Shown: positions 22,295 through 34,133 of the stretch, one piece after another | How the letters are laid out: each line of letters starts with the position of its first letter | Position numbering within the stretch: position 1 is the first letter of the stretch | Assembly (NCBI GenBank): GCA_023362775.1 | Contig: JALMGJ010000017.1 | Span: 21,855,001-21,919,000, forward strand | From: Charina bottae | Taxonomy: Eukaryota > Chordata > Lepidosauria > Squamata > Charinaidae | Direction: 5' to 3' | DNA: 64,000 nt | Position numbers and translations under genes: made by a program | The notes under the pieces: generated by a model | Database searches by the model: none | The model's input: only the letters and a program-made list of their open reading frames with translations | What the model was told of the DNA's origin: nothing

Positions 22295-24460
22295 AAGGAG
22301 TTTGTAGCAATGGTGGAGAGAAACTATGGTTATCAAGTGGGTCAGTTTCAGTCTGATCGTGGTGGAGAGTTCCTAAGCCATGAGTTCCAGAATTGGCTTC
22401 ATAGGAAAGGAATCTCCCATAGGCTTGCCAATATTGGTGTTCCAGCTGAGAATGGAATAGCAGAAAGGAAGATTGGTGTTGTTAATACCATTAAAAATAG
22501 CCTGATGTTAGATGCTCAGGTGCCATCCCATTTCTGGGGTGAGGCTATCATGACTGCAGTGTATCTAACTAACAGGTTGTGGAATTCATCTGTAAATGAA
22601 GTTCCTTACTTCCTTTTGTTTGGCAAGTGCCCTTCGCTGAAGTACCTACGTGTCTTTGGAACATTTGCATATGTTCACATCCCCAAGTCTCAGCGAAGGA
22701 AGAACCAACCAAAAGCACAGCGCTTAAGGTTTGTTGGTTATTCATCAAGACCTAAGGGTTACCGTTTTTCTTCAGGCTATGGTCAAGTGGTAATCTCCAG
22801 AAGTGCTAATTTTGAGCATCCTACTGGTTGGGAAAGGTTAAATGCTAGTTCAGAAGTGTTGTTGCAATCTAGTGTATCACCTACTGTCCATGCTCCAGTA
22901 AATGGACAACAACCAGTCCAGGTACCTTCTGTTCCCCAGTCTCCTAGTGTGGTGAAAAGGTCCCCTCAGGTGAAGAAAGAAGAAATTTCACCTGAACAGG
23001 TTCAGGACCTGGAGGGGGAGTCAGGTAGTGAAAAAACAGAAGACAGTGATGAGGAAGGTGCAGTGGTCATTCCTCGTAGGTTTTCTCGTTCCACAAAGGG
23101 TGTGAAGCCTGACAGATTTGTGATTCAGCAGGTGAGAGTGTGTCAAATTACCTGTGAACCTCAGTCTTTTCAAGAGGTGTTGCTCCTGCCTGTTGAGGAG
23201 CAGGAGAAATGGAACACGGCTATGGATAATGAGTTTGAGGCTTTAGTGAGTCAAAAGGTGTTTGAAGTCACTGACCTGCCCCCATCCCAGAAAGCTGTAG
23301 GTTCCAGATGGGTATTCAGAAAGAAGCTTCTTCCTGATAATACAGTGCAGTACAAAGCCAGGCTTGTTGCTCAGGGATTTTCACAAGAAAGGTTTTTAAA
23401 CTATGATCTCACTTATGCACCCACAGCTAGACCAGAGTCTCTATGTATGGTACATTCTCTGGCTGCACAGCGTGAAATGGTTGTCCATCATTTTGATGTT
23501 GACACAGCATATTTGAATGCAGATCTCCCTGAAACAGTGTACATGAAGCAGGCTCCTGGCTATACTTGTGACAATTCCCAGAAAGTCTACAGACTATGCA
23601 AGGCGCTTTATGGGTTAAAGCAGGCCGGTTGTTGTTGGCATCAATGCTTGGATGCAGCTTTAACAGAACTGGGATTTAAAAAGTCACTTGCTGATCCCTG
23701 TGTGTACATAAGAGGTTCTGGAAGTAACTATACAGTACTTCTTACTTATGTGGATGATTTTTGCTTAGCAACTGGATCTGTACACCTTGTACAAGAATTT
23801 GCCAATCAGCTGAGGCAGTATTTTCAGCTGAATGATTTGGGCAAACTTAAATACTATCTGGGTGTTGAAGTTTCTAGATCTCAGAGTGGTGAGTTTTATC
23901 TGAGTCAGAAGAGAAAAATTGATCAGTTGTTGGTTCAGCTTGATATGTCAGATGCAAAACCTACCAAAACCCCAATAGTTCTTGATTTCCTACAGAGTGA
24001 CACGTGTGAGGAACCTTGTCCCCACCCTGATTTATATCACTCTGCTGTAGGTAGTTTGCTTCACTTAACACAGTGGACATGTCCTGACTTAGCTTACCCA
24101 GTTGGAGTGCTAAGTCGTAAGGTAGCCACACTGTCTATGCGAGACTGGCAAGGATTGAAAAGAATCCTATGTTATCTCAAAGGCACAGCAAATCTCTGCC
24201 TTAAAGTGTCATTTAATAAGCCTGAAATGCCTGTGATCTATGTTGATAGTTCCTTTGCAGAGGAGGGGGATAGAAAATCTGTGAGTGGTTTTCTGTGTCA
24301 GTTTGCTGGTTTTTCTGTTGCCTGGCACTCCAGAAAGCAAACATCAGTGGCAATCTCCACCGCGGAGGCGGAGTACGCCGCCCTCAGTGAGGCAGTAAAT
24401 GAACTACGCTGGTGTAATCAACTATTTCATGATCTAACTGTAAACATAAACTTGCCTTAA
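22295..24460 (+). pseudogene. Copia pol part 2: integrase end, RT, RNase H start
   Basis: The open frame holds the second and third integrase catalytic residues (QSDRGGEF, and Glu in NGIAERKIG). It continues with the linker and the RT: AVGSRWVFRKK, HFDVDTAYLNADL, YGLKQAGCCWHQ and the catalytic LTYVDDFCLA. RNase H follows with VIYVDSSFAEE and STAEAEYAALSEAV. It stops at TAA 24458-24460, a few bases before the hAT insertion. About 720 codons stay open, so decay has been light. Confidence 0.9.
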
Positions 24461-24470
24461 TATTGTATAT

Positions 24471-24806
24471 TAGGGCTTTCCAAAGTGCCCCTGCTGGTGA
24501 CACACCAGCGGCGGCGGCAGCGCGGCGGTGGTGTGTGCGTGCACGGCGATGGCGCGGGGGGCACACGTGCACGGAGGCGCAGGGGGCGTGCGGCGGCACG
24601 CACGTGCACGGTGGCGGCGCAGGGGCGTGCGGTGGCACGCGCGCGCACGGTGGCGGGGGCGTGTGGCGCCGCATGCGTGCACAGGGGCAGCGGATGCCGC
24701 TGCTGCCGTGCACGCGCGCACCGCCGCTTCTGGGTGGTGTGGCGACACACCATGCTGTGTGTGGCGACACACTTTTGTGTCGCGACACACAGTTTGGAAA
24801 GCTCTG
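24471..24806. mobile_element. Short hAT element inside Copia RNase H
   Basis: TAGGGCTTTCCAAAGTG to TTTGGAAAGCTCTG, with TTGTATAT / CTGTATAT flanks (7 of 8 match) at 24463-24470 and 24807-24814. It has the GCG-rich core. It splits the Copia RNase H between NQLFHDL and YEDSQSCIGLAL, so it inserted after the Copia copy was in place. Confidence 0.93.
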
Positions 24807-24814
24807 CTGTATAT

Positions 24815-25039
24815 GAAGATTCACAATCATGTATTGGACTCGCTCTATCTGAAAATGTGAGAGGGCGAACAAAATATGTTGATGTAAAGTATAAAAATGT
24901 TAGACATGCTGTACAAGAAGGTTTCATACAATTAGAATATTGTCCTTCTGAACAAAATGTGGCAGATGTGTTCACGAAAGCTTTGACCATTGAAAAACAT
25001 GCAACCATGATCACAAAGCTGGGACTTGAGCAAATATGA
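24815..25039 (+). pseudogene. Copia pol part 3: RNase H C-terminus
   Basis: After the hAT element the frame resumes YEDSQSCIGLALSENV, KYVDVKYKNVRHAV and EQNVADVFTKALT, the usual Copia RNase H end. The stop is TGA at 25037-25039. Removing the hAT element would leave it out of frame with part 2, so a small indel also lies just upstream. Confidence 0.87.
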
Positions 25040-25109
25040 TTTGTAATAAAATGTATTGTGTCTCTGTGTTCCTGAAAAATGACAGTGTGCCGAAGCAATT
25101 TGGGAGGGG

Positions 25110-25733
25110 TGTCAGGGTTTTCCTGTGAAAAGCAAATTGCTTTCTTTACTGTCTGTGTACTTTTTGTTCCTCAAAACAACTTCACTGATAAAATGCAGGT
25201 GGCTGCATCACGTGATAACTATCTCATGGGAACAAAACACCCTAATACTTCTCGGGGGGGGGGGGGGGGAGACAGGCTGCTTGGCTAGATGCAACACTGC
25301 CATCTCATGGCGGTTTATATTATGTGCAATTCTGAATGCTTTAGGCTTTGTTAATCTGAAAAGCTTTGTGACCCATGACTCTAAGATTCCTCCAATCAGA
25401 AAGCTGAAACAAGTGTATATCTCAGCTGTGAACTATGGGTCTATGCTTCTTGACTTCTGTCCGGTCTTTTAGCCATGTTTGTGTGTATGTTTTTCTTCTG
25501 AAGACTGGGAAGTGCGTAGCTATGCATGGCTGTGTGTGTAGGCCATGGCATTGGCTCCTTCATGTCTCTTTCACACGACACTCTGCTTGTAAGTTTGTTT
25601 GTTTTCCTTTTTGCAATAATGTAACTGTATATACATTTATTGCCTTTTATTACAAGTAAACATTTTAGCCATAAACGCTGCACTCTGTCTGATTACTCTG
25701 CGCCTTAACCCCATACGCCAGCATTATCCCACA
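25110..25733 (+). repeat. Copia 3' LTR, complete (624 bp)
   Basis: It begins TGTCAGGG after a purine-rich GGGAGGGG tract (polypurine tract) and ends CCCACA. A poly-G run lies near 25255-25269. It differs from the 5' copy at only a few visible positions over the shared 369 bp, so the element is young. Confidence 0.92.
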
Positions 25734-25920
25734 CTAACACATCTGGAGGGCACCTTGTTAGAGACTGCTCTAGTCTTTAGAGCAGACTGCCGTAGCTCTT
25801 TAAGGCTTCTGGATTTTTCCCAGCCTTAAATATAGAAGTTTCCCTAAGTGGGAACATTTGCTTGCAGAAGTTTTTCTACCACTCAGCTGTGACCGTTCCA
25901 GGACTGAGGTATCTATGGCC

Positions 25921-26265
25921 TTGCAGATATTTTTTTAGCACGCCAGGCCTTCCTGTCCTCCACTGTCTCCCGGAGTTTACTCAAATTCATGTTCATTACA
26001 TCGGTGATGCTATCTAACCATCTCATCCTCTGCCGTCCCCTTCTCCTTTTGCCTTCAGTCTTTCCCAGCATCAGGCTCTTTTTCAGTGAGTCCTCTCTTC
26101 GCATTAGGTGGCCAAAGTATTTGAGCTTCAGCTTCAGTATCTGTCCTTCCAATGAGCAGTCAGGGTTGATTTCCTTTAGGGTTGACTGATTTGACCTCCT
26201 TGCAGTCCAAGGGACTCTTAAGAGTCTTCTCCAGCACCACAGTTCAATAATTCCTAGCATCCCAG
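25921..26265 (-). mobile_element. BovB (RTE) LINE 3' end
   Basis: The minus frame encodes the BovB ORF2 C-terminus: ELWCWRRLLRVPWTARRSNQ, KLKYFGHLMRREDSL, KRRRGRQRMRWLDSITDVMN and KLRETVEDRKAW. The copy is 5'-truncated. BovB is known from both squamates and ruminants. Confidence 0.92.
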
Positions 26266-26849
26266 CTAATATGGCCACTGATGAAGGATGAAGGGAATAA
26301 TAATTCAGCAACTTCTAGAGAGGCATAGCTTCTCTATCCTGAAGTGCTTGCTGTATATTAATTGGAACATTGAGACATCTCATTCACTATCATCTAATTG
26401 CCTAATAGTGATTCTCCAGGTTTGCAGACAAGAATATTTACCAAATGTATCCAGAGTTCACTTATTAAGTTTAACTAACTTTTGCTTGAAAAGCAAAAAG
26501 CTTTTTGAGTACGTGCTAAATGTCACCACGCAATGGGATCTGTGTGGAAGAAGCATATTGACCCAACAAGGTTTGCCCCAAGGCTCATGTCAAGCTATAA
26601 TGATTTTTTTGAATGGTATCAATCAAAAATGTATTTTTTAAAGTTATAAAGATACTCCCTTTTTAGCTTCTCCCCACCTCCCCAGAACACATACCCAAGG
26701 AACAATAGATATGCCATCAGGTTTTTTCCCCCTTTCTGCAGTCAAAAAAGTTTATTTCATGCCTGTTCAAAGGTCTAAAAGCATTAAAGCCACCTGGATA
26801 TTTTTAAAGACAAATGGATTACTGAAAAAAATTAGTTCAGAAAACTTTC

Positions 26850-27140
26850 ACCCAGCCCACCCTTTTGTTTGTATGTTGCATTTATACCCTGTATCCCTTC
26901 CATTTATTTATTCAGTTTGTTTTCAACATAATCAATAGGATTCTCCATGACCTCAAGATGATATACAGTAAATGGTACCGCTTCCTCCATTTTTATCCTC
27001 ACAACCCTGTTGGATGAGTTGAACTGAGGAAGAGTTCCTCACCCAACTCACCTGGTTAGTTTCCATGACTGAATCTGGACTTGAAGCTGGGCCTCTCAGG
27101 CCATAGTGTAACATTTAACCACTATATCACTTTGGCTTTC
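26850..27140 (-). mobile_element. CORE/MIR-like SINE fragment
   Basis: A reverse copy with TATCCTCACAACCCTG, CCATGACTGAATCTGGACTTG and an ACCACTATATCACTTTGGC head. It is diverged. Confidence 0.5.
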
Positions 27141-27327
27141 ATAGGAACAAGTAAGGAACAGACCAGACATCCAATAGAGAGTTACAGGGCTGTGACTACT
27201 TTTTGAAGTTTTTCTAAAAGAAAATGCACAAATGCACAAAGCTTCCATTTCTTAAAAAAGGCAATGATTGTCCAGTCCTCCAGCTGTTATTCAATACAGG
27301 TAAGTATAAGGATAAGTATAAGGAGCA

Positions 27328-27645
27328 TGGTGGCTCAGCGGGTAAGACGCCAGGCTTGTCGATCGGAAGATCGCAGGTTTGGAGGTTCAAATCCCTAGCC
27401 CCGCATGACGGAGTGAGCTCCCGCACTCGCCCCAGCTCTTGCCAACCTAGCAATTCGAAAGCATGCAAATGCAAGTAGATGAATAGGTACCACTTTGGTG
27501 GAATGGTAACAGCATTCCACACGCGTCATGCGACCACATGACCATGGAAGCGTCTTCGGACAACGCTGGCGCTTCGGCTAAGAAACGGAGATGAGCACCG
27601 CCCCCTAGAGTCGGACACGACTGTGCAGGGGAAAACCTTTACCTT
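27328..27645 (+). mobile_element. tRNA-derived SINE (family 1)
   Basis: Forward copy. The A-box region is GGTGGCTCAGCGGGTAAGA and the B-box region is GAGGTTCAAATCCCTAGC. The body includes CATGCAAATGCAAGTAG, and the tail is GGGGAAAACCTTTACC. Confidence 0.88.
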
Positions 27646-27647
27646 TT

Positions 27648-28126
27648 TTAACCTCAAGCCTAAATTATTGTAATATACTCTGTAGGGGGTGACCCTTGAG
27701 ATTGATTTGGAAAATGCAAGTGGCCCAGAATGTGGCAGCAGAAATGATAAATAGGGCTACCCTGAGCTCTCACTCTCACAATCCCTTGCTGAGACACCTT
27801 CCCTGGGTGCTGATGGCCTTTCAAACCCAATTGAAGTAGCTTATGATGTATATAAAGCTACTGCTGCTTGGGCCAAAATAGGACTGCCTAATTCTGTACA
27901 GTCCACCCACCCTCTCAGGTCATGAGTGGAACACCTATTGCATGTATATGTTTGGCATGAACAACCAGTTGGACATTGTCCATGGCAGGACCCATATTAT
28001 GGAATAAATGGCTACTGGACTCAAAGCCAGCTCCTCCCTTTCTACACCTGAGGAGTGGCTCAAAACATACAGTACATCTTTTTCTAGACCATTTAATGTC
28101 ACTGTTCTAGTTTTTGTACTTTATGT

Positions 28127-28167
<41 letters not shown>

Positions 28168-28260
28168 TAATTGATGTTTTTACTGTATTTTGAAAGATGC
28201 CCAGAGCTGTTAAGGCACTAGGCAGCATATATATTTTCTAAATAAATAAACAAACAAACA
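27648..28260 (+). mobile_element. L2 LINE 3' fragment
   Basis: Decayed L2 ORF2 C-terminal similarity (CCAGAATGTGGCAGCAG, corresponding to QNVAA), then a 3' UTR ending in AAATAAATAAACAAACAAA. A TTA microsatellite lies within it at 28127-28169. Confidence 0.65.
28127..28169. repeat. (TTA)n microsatellite
   Basis: About 14 uninterrupted ATT/TTA units. Confidence 0.95.
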
Positions 28261-30119
28261 AATGTTTTAAATAACATGTATCATTTCAAAGTTTTCTGGT
28301 TTTGGGGCTGGTTAAAAAAGTCATCAGCAACAATGACAAATAATATTCTAATAAACTCTTATTAATTTTTGAGCTTTGTTTATATGTTCTCTGAAATGGA
28401 CTTTTTGTTATTGGAAACATTGAAAAAAAAATCCATGGGGAAAAAAGAAAGAACAAAACCCACAAGTTCCCTTCTTTCGTCTCAGTTTTTGTTCTCAGTT
28501 TTTCATCTCACACCCTTTCATCTCTAGCCTAATTGTATCTTGTTCTACCAGGATGGTATGCAAATTTTAGAAATAATGAACAGTCACAAAGGAATGTATA
28601 GTATCAGGAGCAAAATAGATTAAAAGCATTTTGTATTTCTTTTTAAATTAAATCTATTGTGGTCTTGAATATGTGCTTAATTCTTCCACAATTTGGGATG
28701 GAAGAATTTCCTGGAATTCTTTGGTGGGGAGCCATTGGCTAACCCCCCTCACAACTGAAGTGTCTCATGAGTTGGCAGTTTTCACAAGTGAGTTTCCTCA
28801 AACTTGTGCTTGTGGTACATAGTCCTGTTTAATTTCACAAACATGATTTAGTCCTTACTGATTGTTCTGTCCCTCAGAAGATACCTATGTGATTGACCTC
28901 CCTAGCTACACATGATCCATGGCTTCTGAAGCTTGTCTCGGCATCTGCTAGGGTGGAGTAATAATTTGTTAGGAAAAAAAGATCCCTTAATGGAAATGGA
29001 ATGGAATGGAGATGTCTGCAGTCATGTAGGGAAAAAAAATCCCTAATTCCTAAACTTCAAACTACAGTGGATGAGTCAAATGGTTGTCTGGCATGGTTCA
29101 TGATTTATACTGTATACTGTACAGTTTATAAACAAAGTTATGGTCAATCCAAGAATGAACAAGCAAAGGAAGATTTGGGTTTGCAGTGTATAATCTCTTC
29201 TCTCACAAGCAGTATATCTATTGCTGGGTTACAGTGTGGAATTACCATTCTTCAAAGTTTCTTAATTGCTGTTTTTGACAGGAATGTGTCATTTTAGCTC
29301 ATCCCTTCTAGCTTGCAAGTACTCCTATTTGCATATTTTTTTTCTGTAGCCAAAATGTTTCTTGATTTTACATGCATTTAGGAGATCATTTCCTGGATAA
29401 AGATCTAAGAGGGCCAGGCAGGATTTTACAATGCTGTGGCAAGCAGAAGCAGTACAGGTTGCATATTTTGTCTTTTGGACTTGTCACCCTTGAAAATAGC
29501 TTCTCCATTTTTTTCTATGGCTAAAGTGTAGTTCTTCCTTTCTTTTTTTTCTTACAACTGAGTGATTAGTAAGCAATATTAGGCTTGTTAGAGGATATCT
29601 ATTGCTTCCAGAGAGGTGGCCTTTACATTTGTTGCAACAAGCCCCACAAAACATCTAATGGCGCTGTAAAGATTAATAGTGCCTTCCAGCTGTTTTTGGA
29701 GAGTAAGTCCCCAATTGGCCATGCTGGCTGAAGCTACTGGGAACTAAAATCCCAAACAATAGGAGGGTCACAGATTGCCTGTTTCTGATTTAGGATGTAT
29801 GTCTATGAACCACAATTCATCATTGTAAATCAGTCCTCCAGATGAGTTGAATTACAATTCCACCCTTCCTAGCTAACAGGGTCAGATGTATACACAACTT
29901 AATTTGGGATTAATTGGGGCTTTCTTCATTGAGCAGAATGTTGAATGGATAACCTACAAGAATCCTTTCCACTCTATGATAGGTATGACAACATAGTCAC
30001 TTGAGAATTGTGACTATTATCTAGCATACTCTTTTAATCCAGAAAAGTTTTTCTGAATGAATGATACTCTGAAGTGGTAATCTGGATAACTTGCAATCTA
30101 CTTGCATGGCTATTGATTT
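28261..30119. other. No gene recognised
   Basis: AT-rich sequence. A small frame at 29001-29297 has no recognisable domain and no good splice context. Confidence 0.4.
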
Positions 30120-30350
30120 AAATTTGTTGGTTTTATAACCCATCTTTCCTCCAGGAGCTCAAGTTAGCATACATAGTACTCTGTCCTCTATTTCTTCTGC
30201 ACAACAAAAACCCTGTGGGGTAGGTTGGGCAGAGAAAGTGAATGGCCAAAGTCAGCAGTAAACTTCCATATATGAGAATGGGCTTGAACATGGGTCTGCC
30301 CAGTCCTAGCCCAATCTCTTATCACTATACCATACCAGCTACTGTTAGCC
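30120..30350 (-). mobile_element. CORE/MIR-like SINE fragment
   Basis: Reverse copy: CACAACAAAAACCCTGTGG and GGGCTTGAACATGGGTCTG (B-box side), then an ending like ACCATACCAGCT. Confidence 0.5.
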
Positions 30351-31463
30351 TAACTGATTTAGCTTGTTCCATGGGACTGCAGTAGAGCACCATATCTAAC
30401 TTCAAGCTATCCCAATGGCTTCCACCAGATTTGTAAGGTATCGATGGAATAGAGTGAGTGGGTGGGATCTCTTCTTCTATGGTATCTTTAAACCAACCTT
30501 CATCCAGAAGTCTCGGAACTACAATTCCAAAGGTCATAGTACTAGGGAATTCTGGAAATTGTTATTCCAACACAACTAGAGGGTGCCAGGTTGGAAACGG
30601 TTGCTTTACGAGTATCCAAATCCTCTTAGACAGGATCTTGACAATCCTGACCATGTCTTGACACAGTACTCTACTTTTTCAGCATATCTACAGAGTCATT
30701 TTACAGTATAGTGTCTCCATGACTGTAGTGAGTGAGGTATGTAGACATTCTCCAGGATTAATATTTTCCCATCTGTTATTTTTGGGCAAGTTAGGTCTCT
30801 CCACCCTTTGTTTCTTTATATTTTTCTGATGATCATGAGTCTTTTGGAAAATTCAGTTGTTCTTTAGGAAGTTCACATTCTTCTCATGTCCTGCTGTATT
30901 AGAATCTGGCATGCATTAGTTAATTCTAGCTCAGTTACACAAATAAGATTTGATCCAGTAGTGTTGGTTCCTTCTAAAGTTGTACTTTTCAGTCTGTGGT
31001 TCCCAAAATGTTATTTTTATTGAAGCAACAATGGACAATTGTAAAAGTGCCATGAAAAGGAAAAAAACAAAACAGAACAGGCTAATGTCCCATCTGACAT
31101 TTGACAGTAAAAAAGCTGCAATATCCATGGACTTTAACCACATATGAAATGATACTAGAGCCAGGAACATGCATCCCTATTGAACAAACTGGTATATCTG
31201 CCACATAAACATGCAAATATTTGCTCCAAAACATATGTTACCTTGACTGGCATTTAGCATAACTGCTGAGGTTATCATCCAAACTAGTGCCAGTAATGCT
31301 ACTGCTGCTGTTCCTCTTTCTTCTTGTGGCTGCCTATTTATTTGGCTATGCTAAGAACGTGATCTTGCCCCCATGAGTTTCATATGCTGCCCACTTCTAT
31401 TGAAACTGTATGACTTCAAAAAATGGCAATCAATGGATCAAAAAGACAAGTGGATGGCATTAA
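30351..31463. other. No gene recognised
   Basis: A weak inverted motif near 30525-30600 (ACTACAATTCCAAAGG ... CTGGAAATTGTTATTCC) resembles a decayed MITE. Otherwise nothing is supported. Confidence 0.35.
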
Positions 31464-31570
31464 TTAATTAATTAATTAATTAATTAATTGTATTTATATT
31501 ACCACCCATCTTCTCCACAAGGAGAACTCTGGGCAGTTCACAACCAAACATATATAAAATATATGTGCCA
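31464..31570 (-). mobile_element. (AATT)n run and L2 3' tail
   Basis: A TTAA/AATT repeat (31464-31493) is followed by ACCACCCATCTTCTCC and CTCTGGGCAGTTCACA, the inverted 3' end typical of L2-like LINEs here. Confidence 0.55.
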
Positions 31571-31722
31571 TAAAGCTTTAAAAAAAAAGTTTAAATATAT
31601 AAATATAAAGCTTAAAAATATTTCAAGCTACCCATATTTCAGTCTGGGATTAAACAATCTCTGAATAATTTGTTTATAAACCTTACGGAACTGTAATAAG
31701 AGCACTCTAATCTAGTTTCGTG

Positions 31723-32060
31723 AGGGGCGTGGTGGCTCAGCGGGTAAGACGCCAGGCTTGTTGATCAGATCGCAAGTTTGGAGGTTCGAATCCCTAGCCC
31801 CGCGTGACGGAGTGAGCTCCCGCACTCGCCCCAGCTCTTGCCAACCTAGCAATTCTAAAGCATGCAAATGCAAGTAGATAAATAGGTACCACTTCAGTGG
31901 CATGGTAACAGCATACCACGTGTGTCATGCCGGCCACATGACCGCGGAAGCGTCTTCGGACAACGCTGGCTCTTCGGCTAACAAACGGAGATGAGCACCG
32001 GCCCCTGGAGTTGGATACGACTGCAGAAATGTGCGGGGGAAACCTTTACCTTTTTAAAAA
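31723..32060 (+). mobile_element. tRNA-derived SINE (family 1)
   Basis: GGGGCGTGGTGGCTCAGCG head, B box GGTTCGAATCCC, and tail GTGCGGGGGAAACCTTTACC. It is full length and closely matches the other copies. Confidence 0.9.
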
Positions 32061-33155
32061 TCTAGTTTCACCAACCTGGTGCTGTCCCAACATGCTGGGA
32101 TTATAACTGATATTATCCACAGACTACTATCTGCTGTCCCAACACATTCATAAAATGCTAGGTTGGGGAAATCTGGAGTAATTTTTGGGAAATGAAAATA
32201 TTAGTTCCTACAATGAATATATGTGTTATTAGAATCCATCAAGTAATTAATCTGAATCAAATCACAACTATGAAGCTATCTTTTAATTAATAAGGATGAC
32301 CACCTAGAACAGGGGTTGGCAAACGTTTTATGCCGGGAGCCATTTTGACATGCTCGTGCACATTTTGAAATGCTCGAGAGCCAGGGGGCGGGGTTTGCTG
32401 GCAGGGGCCAATCGCGTGGAAGGGGGCGGGGTTTCCGGGCGGGAGCCAATCACGTGGCTTATTGGGGCGGGTCCTGGGTTTTACATTTTTACCAGTGTAC
32501 TAGTTGGCAAATCTTACAAGATGGCAATTTCAAGCTTGTGTTGCTTAGGGCAGCCCCTGCCTTGCAAAAGCGGGAGTTTCTACTGTATTTAGATTCGCTC
32601 AGGCATTCCAGCAGGCTGGAAGTAGCACAAACGAAATGAAAGCCTGGTTAGCTTCCACTCGACACCTGGCTCCATCAGCTCTTTAAAACTAGCGGTCAAC
32701 ACACATCTAGCGGCAGTGGATTTAGAAAGCTAATAAGCTACTACGCTAACAACACGCCTTGCGAAGTAACTCTTTCTGTGCCATTTAAACTTAGCGCCAA
32801 AGCCTCCGGTTTATTCGCTTCTCCCACACATACAAACCCTCCCGCCGACATTTCTGTTTATAGCGGTGAGCCTGGGCAGGCGGAGACCAGGGCGGAGACT
32901 CGATTCCAGACTTATTTTCCTGCCTCTTTTAACGCAGATCTTGCGCCCGCAAGCAAGATCCCTCGCCAGCCCTTTCCAGGAAGAGGAGTCCCCACCACCT
33001 CAGCCGTGCCCAGCCCAGCCTCTCTCAATGATGCGGGCGTGGGAGAGCGGAAGGCTGCGCCCTCTCCGCCGGGCGGGACCCGCACCTCCTTCCCCGCCGG
33101 CGCCCGAGCTCAGACGCCAGCCAGGACCCCGCATGGAAGATGCCGCGCGCCGCTA

Positions 33156-33170
33156 GCGCCTGACGTCAAG
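33156..33170. promoter_or_regulatory. CRE-like palindrome in CpG-rich core
   Basis: CCTGACGTCAAGG contains the palindromic TGACGTCA bound by CREB/ATF factors, within dense CpG sequence. It is a motif match only. Confidence 0.4.
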
Positions 33171-33866
33171 GCGGCTGCGCTTCCGCGCCCGGCGGGCGGG
33201 CGAGGCAGGGAGAGAAGGGGAGACAGAGGGGCTCCCTCTCCGGCCTCTGCGCCCCTTCAGGCCCGTCTCTCCGAGGGGGGCGGCGGGAGGGAACTCCCCG
33301 TCCAAGGGGAAGCGCTGGGAACGAGCGGCGGAGGTTGTCCGGCTCCTAGAGCGGCTGCCGTGGGCAACTTCTCCGCTCTGCCCGGCTCAAAACCTGGGGC
33401 AACCGGACCGACAGAGCCGCCTCTCCCGGCAGGGCAGAGTTAACCGCGCGGTCGCTTCCCCGGCACACACCCGCGCCTTCCCCCGAGCAACCCGAGTTCT
33501 GCCTGCGCGTGTGAATGCGCGCAAACCAAAGCCGCGGGTGGGGGGTGGAGGAGGGAAAAGCGAGCCCCGGTCAACTTTTCCGAACGGTACCTTCCTCGGG
33601 GGAGGCGCGGGCGGGCTTCGTCCCCGGTCTCCCTGTTCTTTGGAGAAGCCCGAGCTGAGGGGCCCCCGGTGCCCTCCCAGCATCCCATGCCGGGCGCCAG
33701 GAAGCGCCGCCGGATCACCTGCTGCACGGAGAGGAGGAACCACGGCCGCCCGCCGGGGCCCGCCGATGGAAGCACCAGCTTTTGCAAAAGCTTAATAAAA
33801 GGTCGCTGCTAACTACTGTGTGTGTTTGTTGTGAGTCTGTGGTAAGCAGAGGCTTGAATCTCACAC

Positions 33867-33958
33867 CGAGCGTCCCCGCTGCTTCTCTCCCGGCCGGCGG
33901 CGGCCTCGCTCTCGCCCTCCGAGCCGGAGCTGCTGTAGTCGACCAGCGCCGCGCTCAT
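33867..33958 (-). pseudogene. USB1: USB1-like first coding exon, captured
   Basis: From ATG at 33956-33958 the minus frame reads MSAALVDYSSSGSEGESE and about 12 more residues, then a donor CGCTCG|GTGTGAG. Human USB1 (U6 snRNA 3' phosphodiesterase), as I recall it, starts with a nearly identical Ser/Glu-rich leader. CTTCCGG/CCGGAAG ETS-type motifs flank the ATG, as in housekeeping promoters. No later USB1 exon or HxS catalytic motif is seen in the window. The piece sits inside a hAT element with target duplications, so I call it a captured fragment rather than the working gene. Confidence 0.7.
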
Positions 33959-34133
33959 GGCCGGAAGCAGGAGAGGCGACCGCCGGCTCGCTTCCGGGTT
34001 CAGCTCCAAAGATCGGGTGGGCCGCCTGTGGAGCAGGAGTCTGTGGAGTTTGGGGGCGGGATCCAATCGCGTGGAAGGGGCGGGGGTGAGTTCAGCTGCG
34101 GAAGAGCCACACTCAAGGGAAACAGCAATGCAG

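Larger units (their letters stand above)
21232..25733 (+). mobile_element. Copia LTR retrotransposon, internally deleted
   Basis: It begins TGTCAGGG, ends CCCACA, and is flanked by the 5-bp duplication CTAAC at 21227-21231 and 25734-25738. The 3' LTR is complete. The 5' LTR stops after 385 bp and joins directly into the second half of the protease, so the primer site, gag and the protease active site are missing. Integrase, RT and RNase H remain in Copia order. Two frame breaks and a hAT insertion disable it. Confidence 0.93.

Noticed and set aside
24485..25039. 184-codon plus ORF joining a hAT element and Copia RNase H
   Set aside because: The first half is GCG-repeat translation of the hAT element, which is an insertion; the fusion frame is accidental.
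27328..27420. Functional tRNA gene
   Set aside because: A and B boxes are present, but it is the head of a ~320-bp SINE repeated at least five times here; no clean cloverleaf was identified.
32778..33443. Long plus-strand ORF (about 220 codons) in the CpG-rich core
   Set aside because: Composition is driven by GC-rich DNA (Pro/Ala/Arg/Gly); several overlapping frames on both strands are equally open and no domain is visible.
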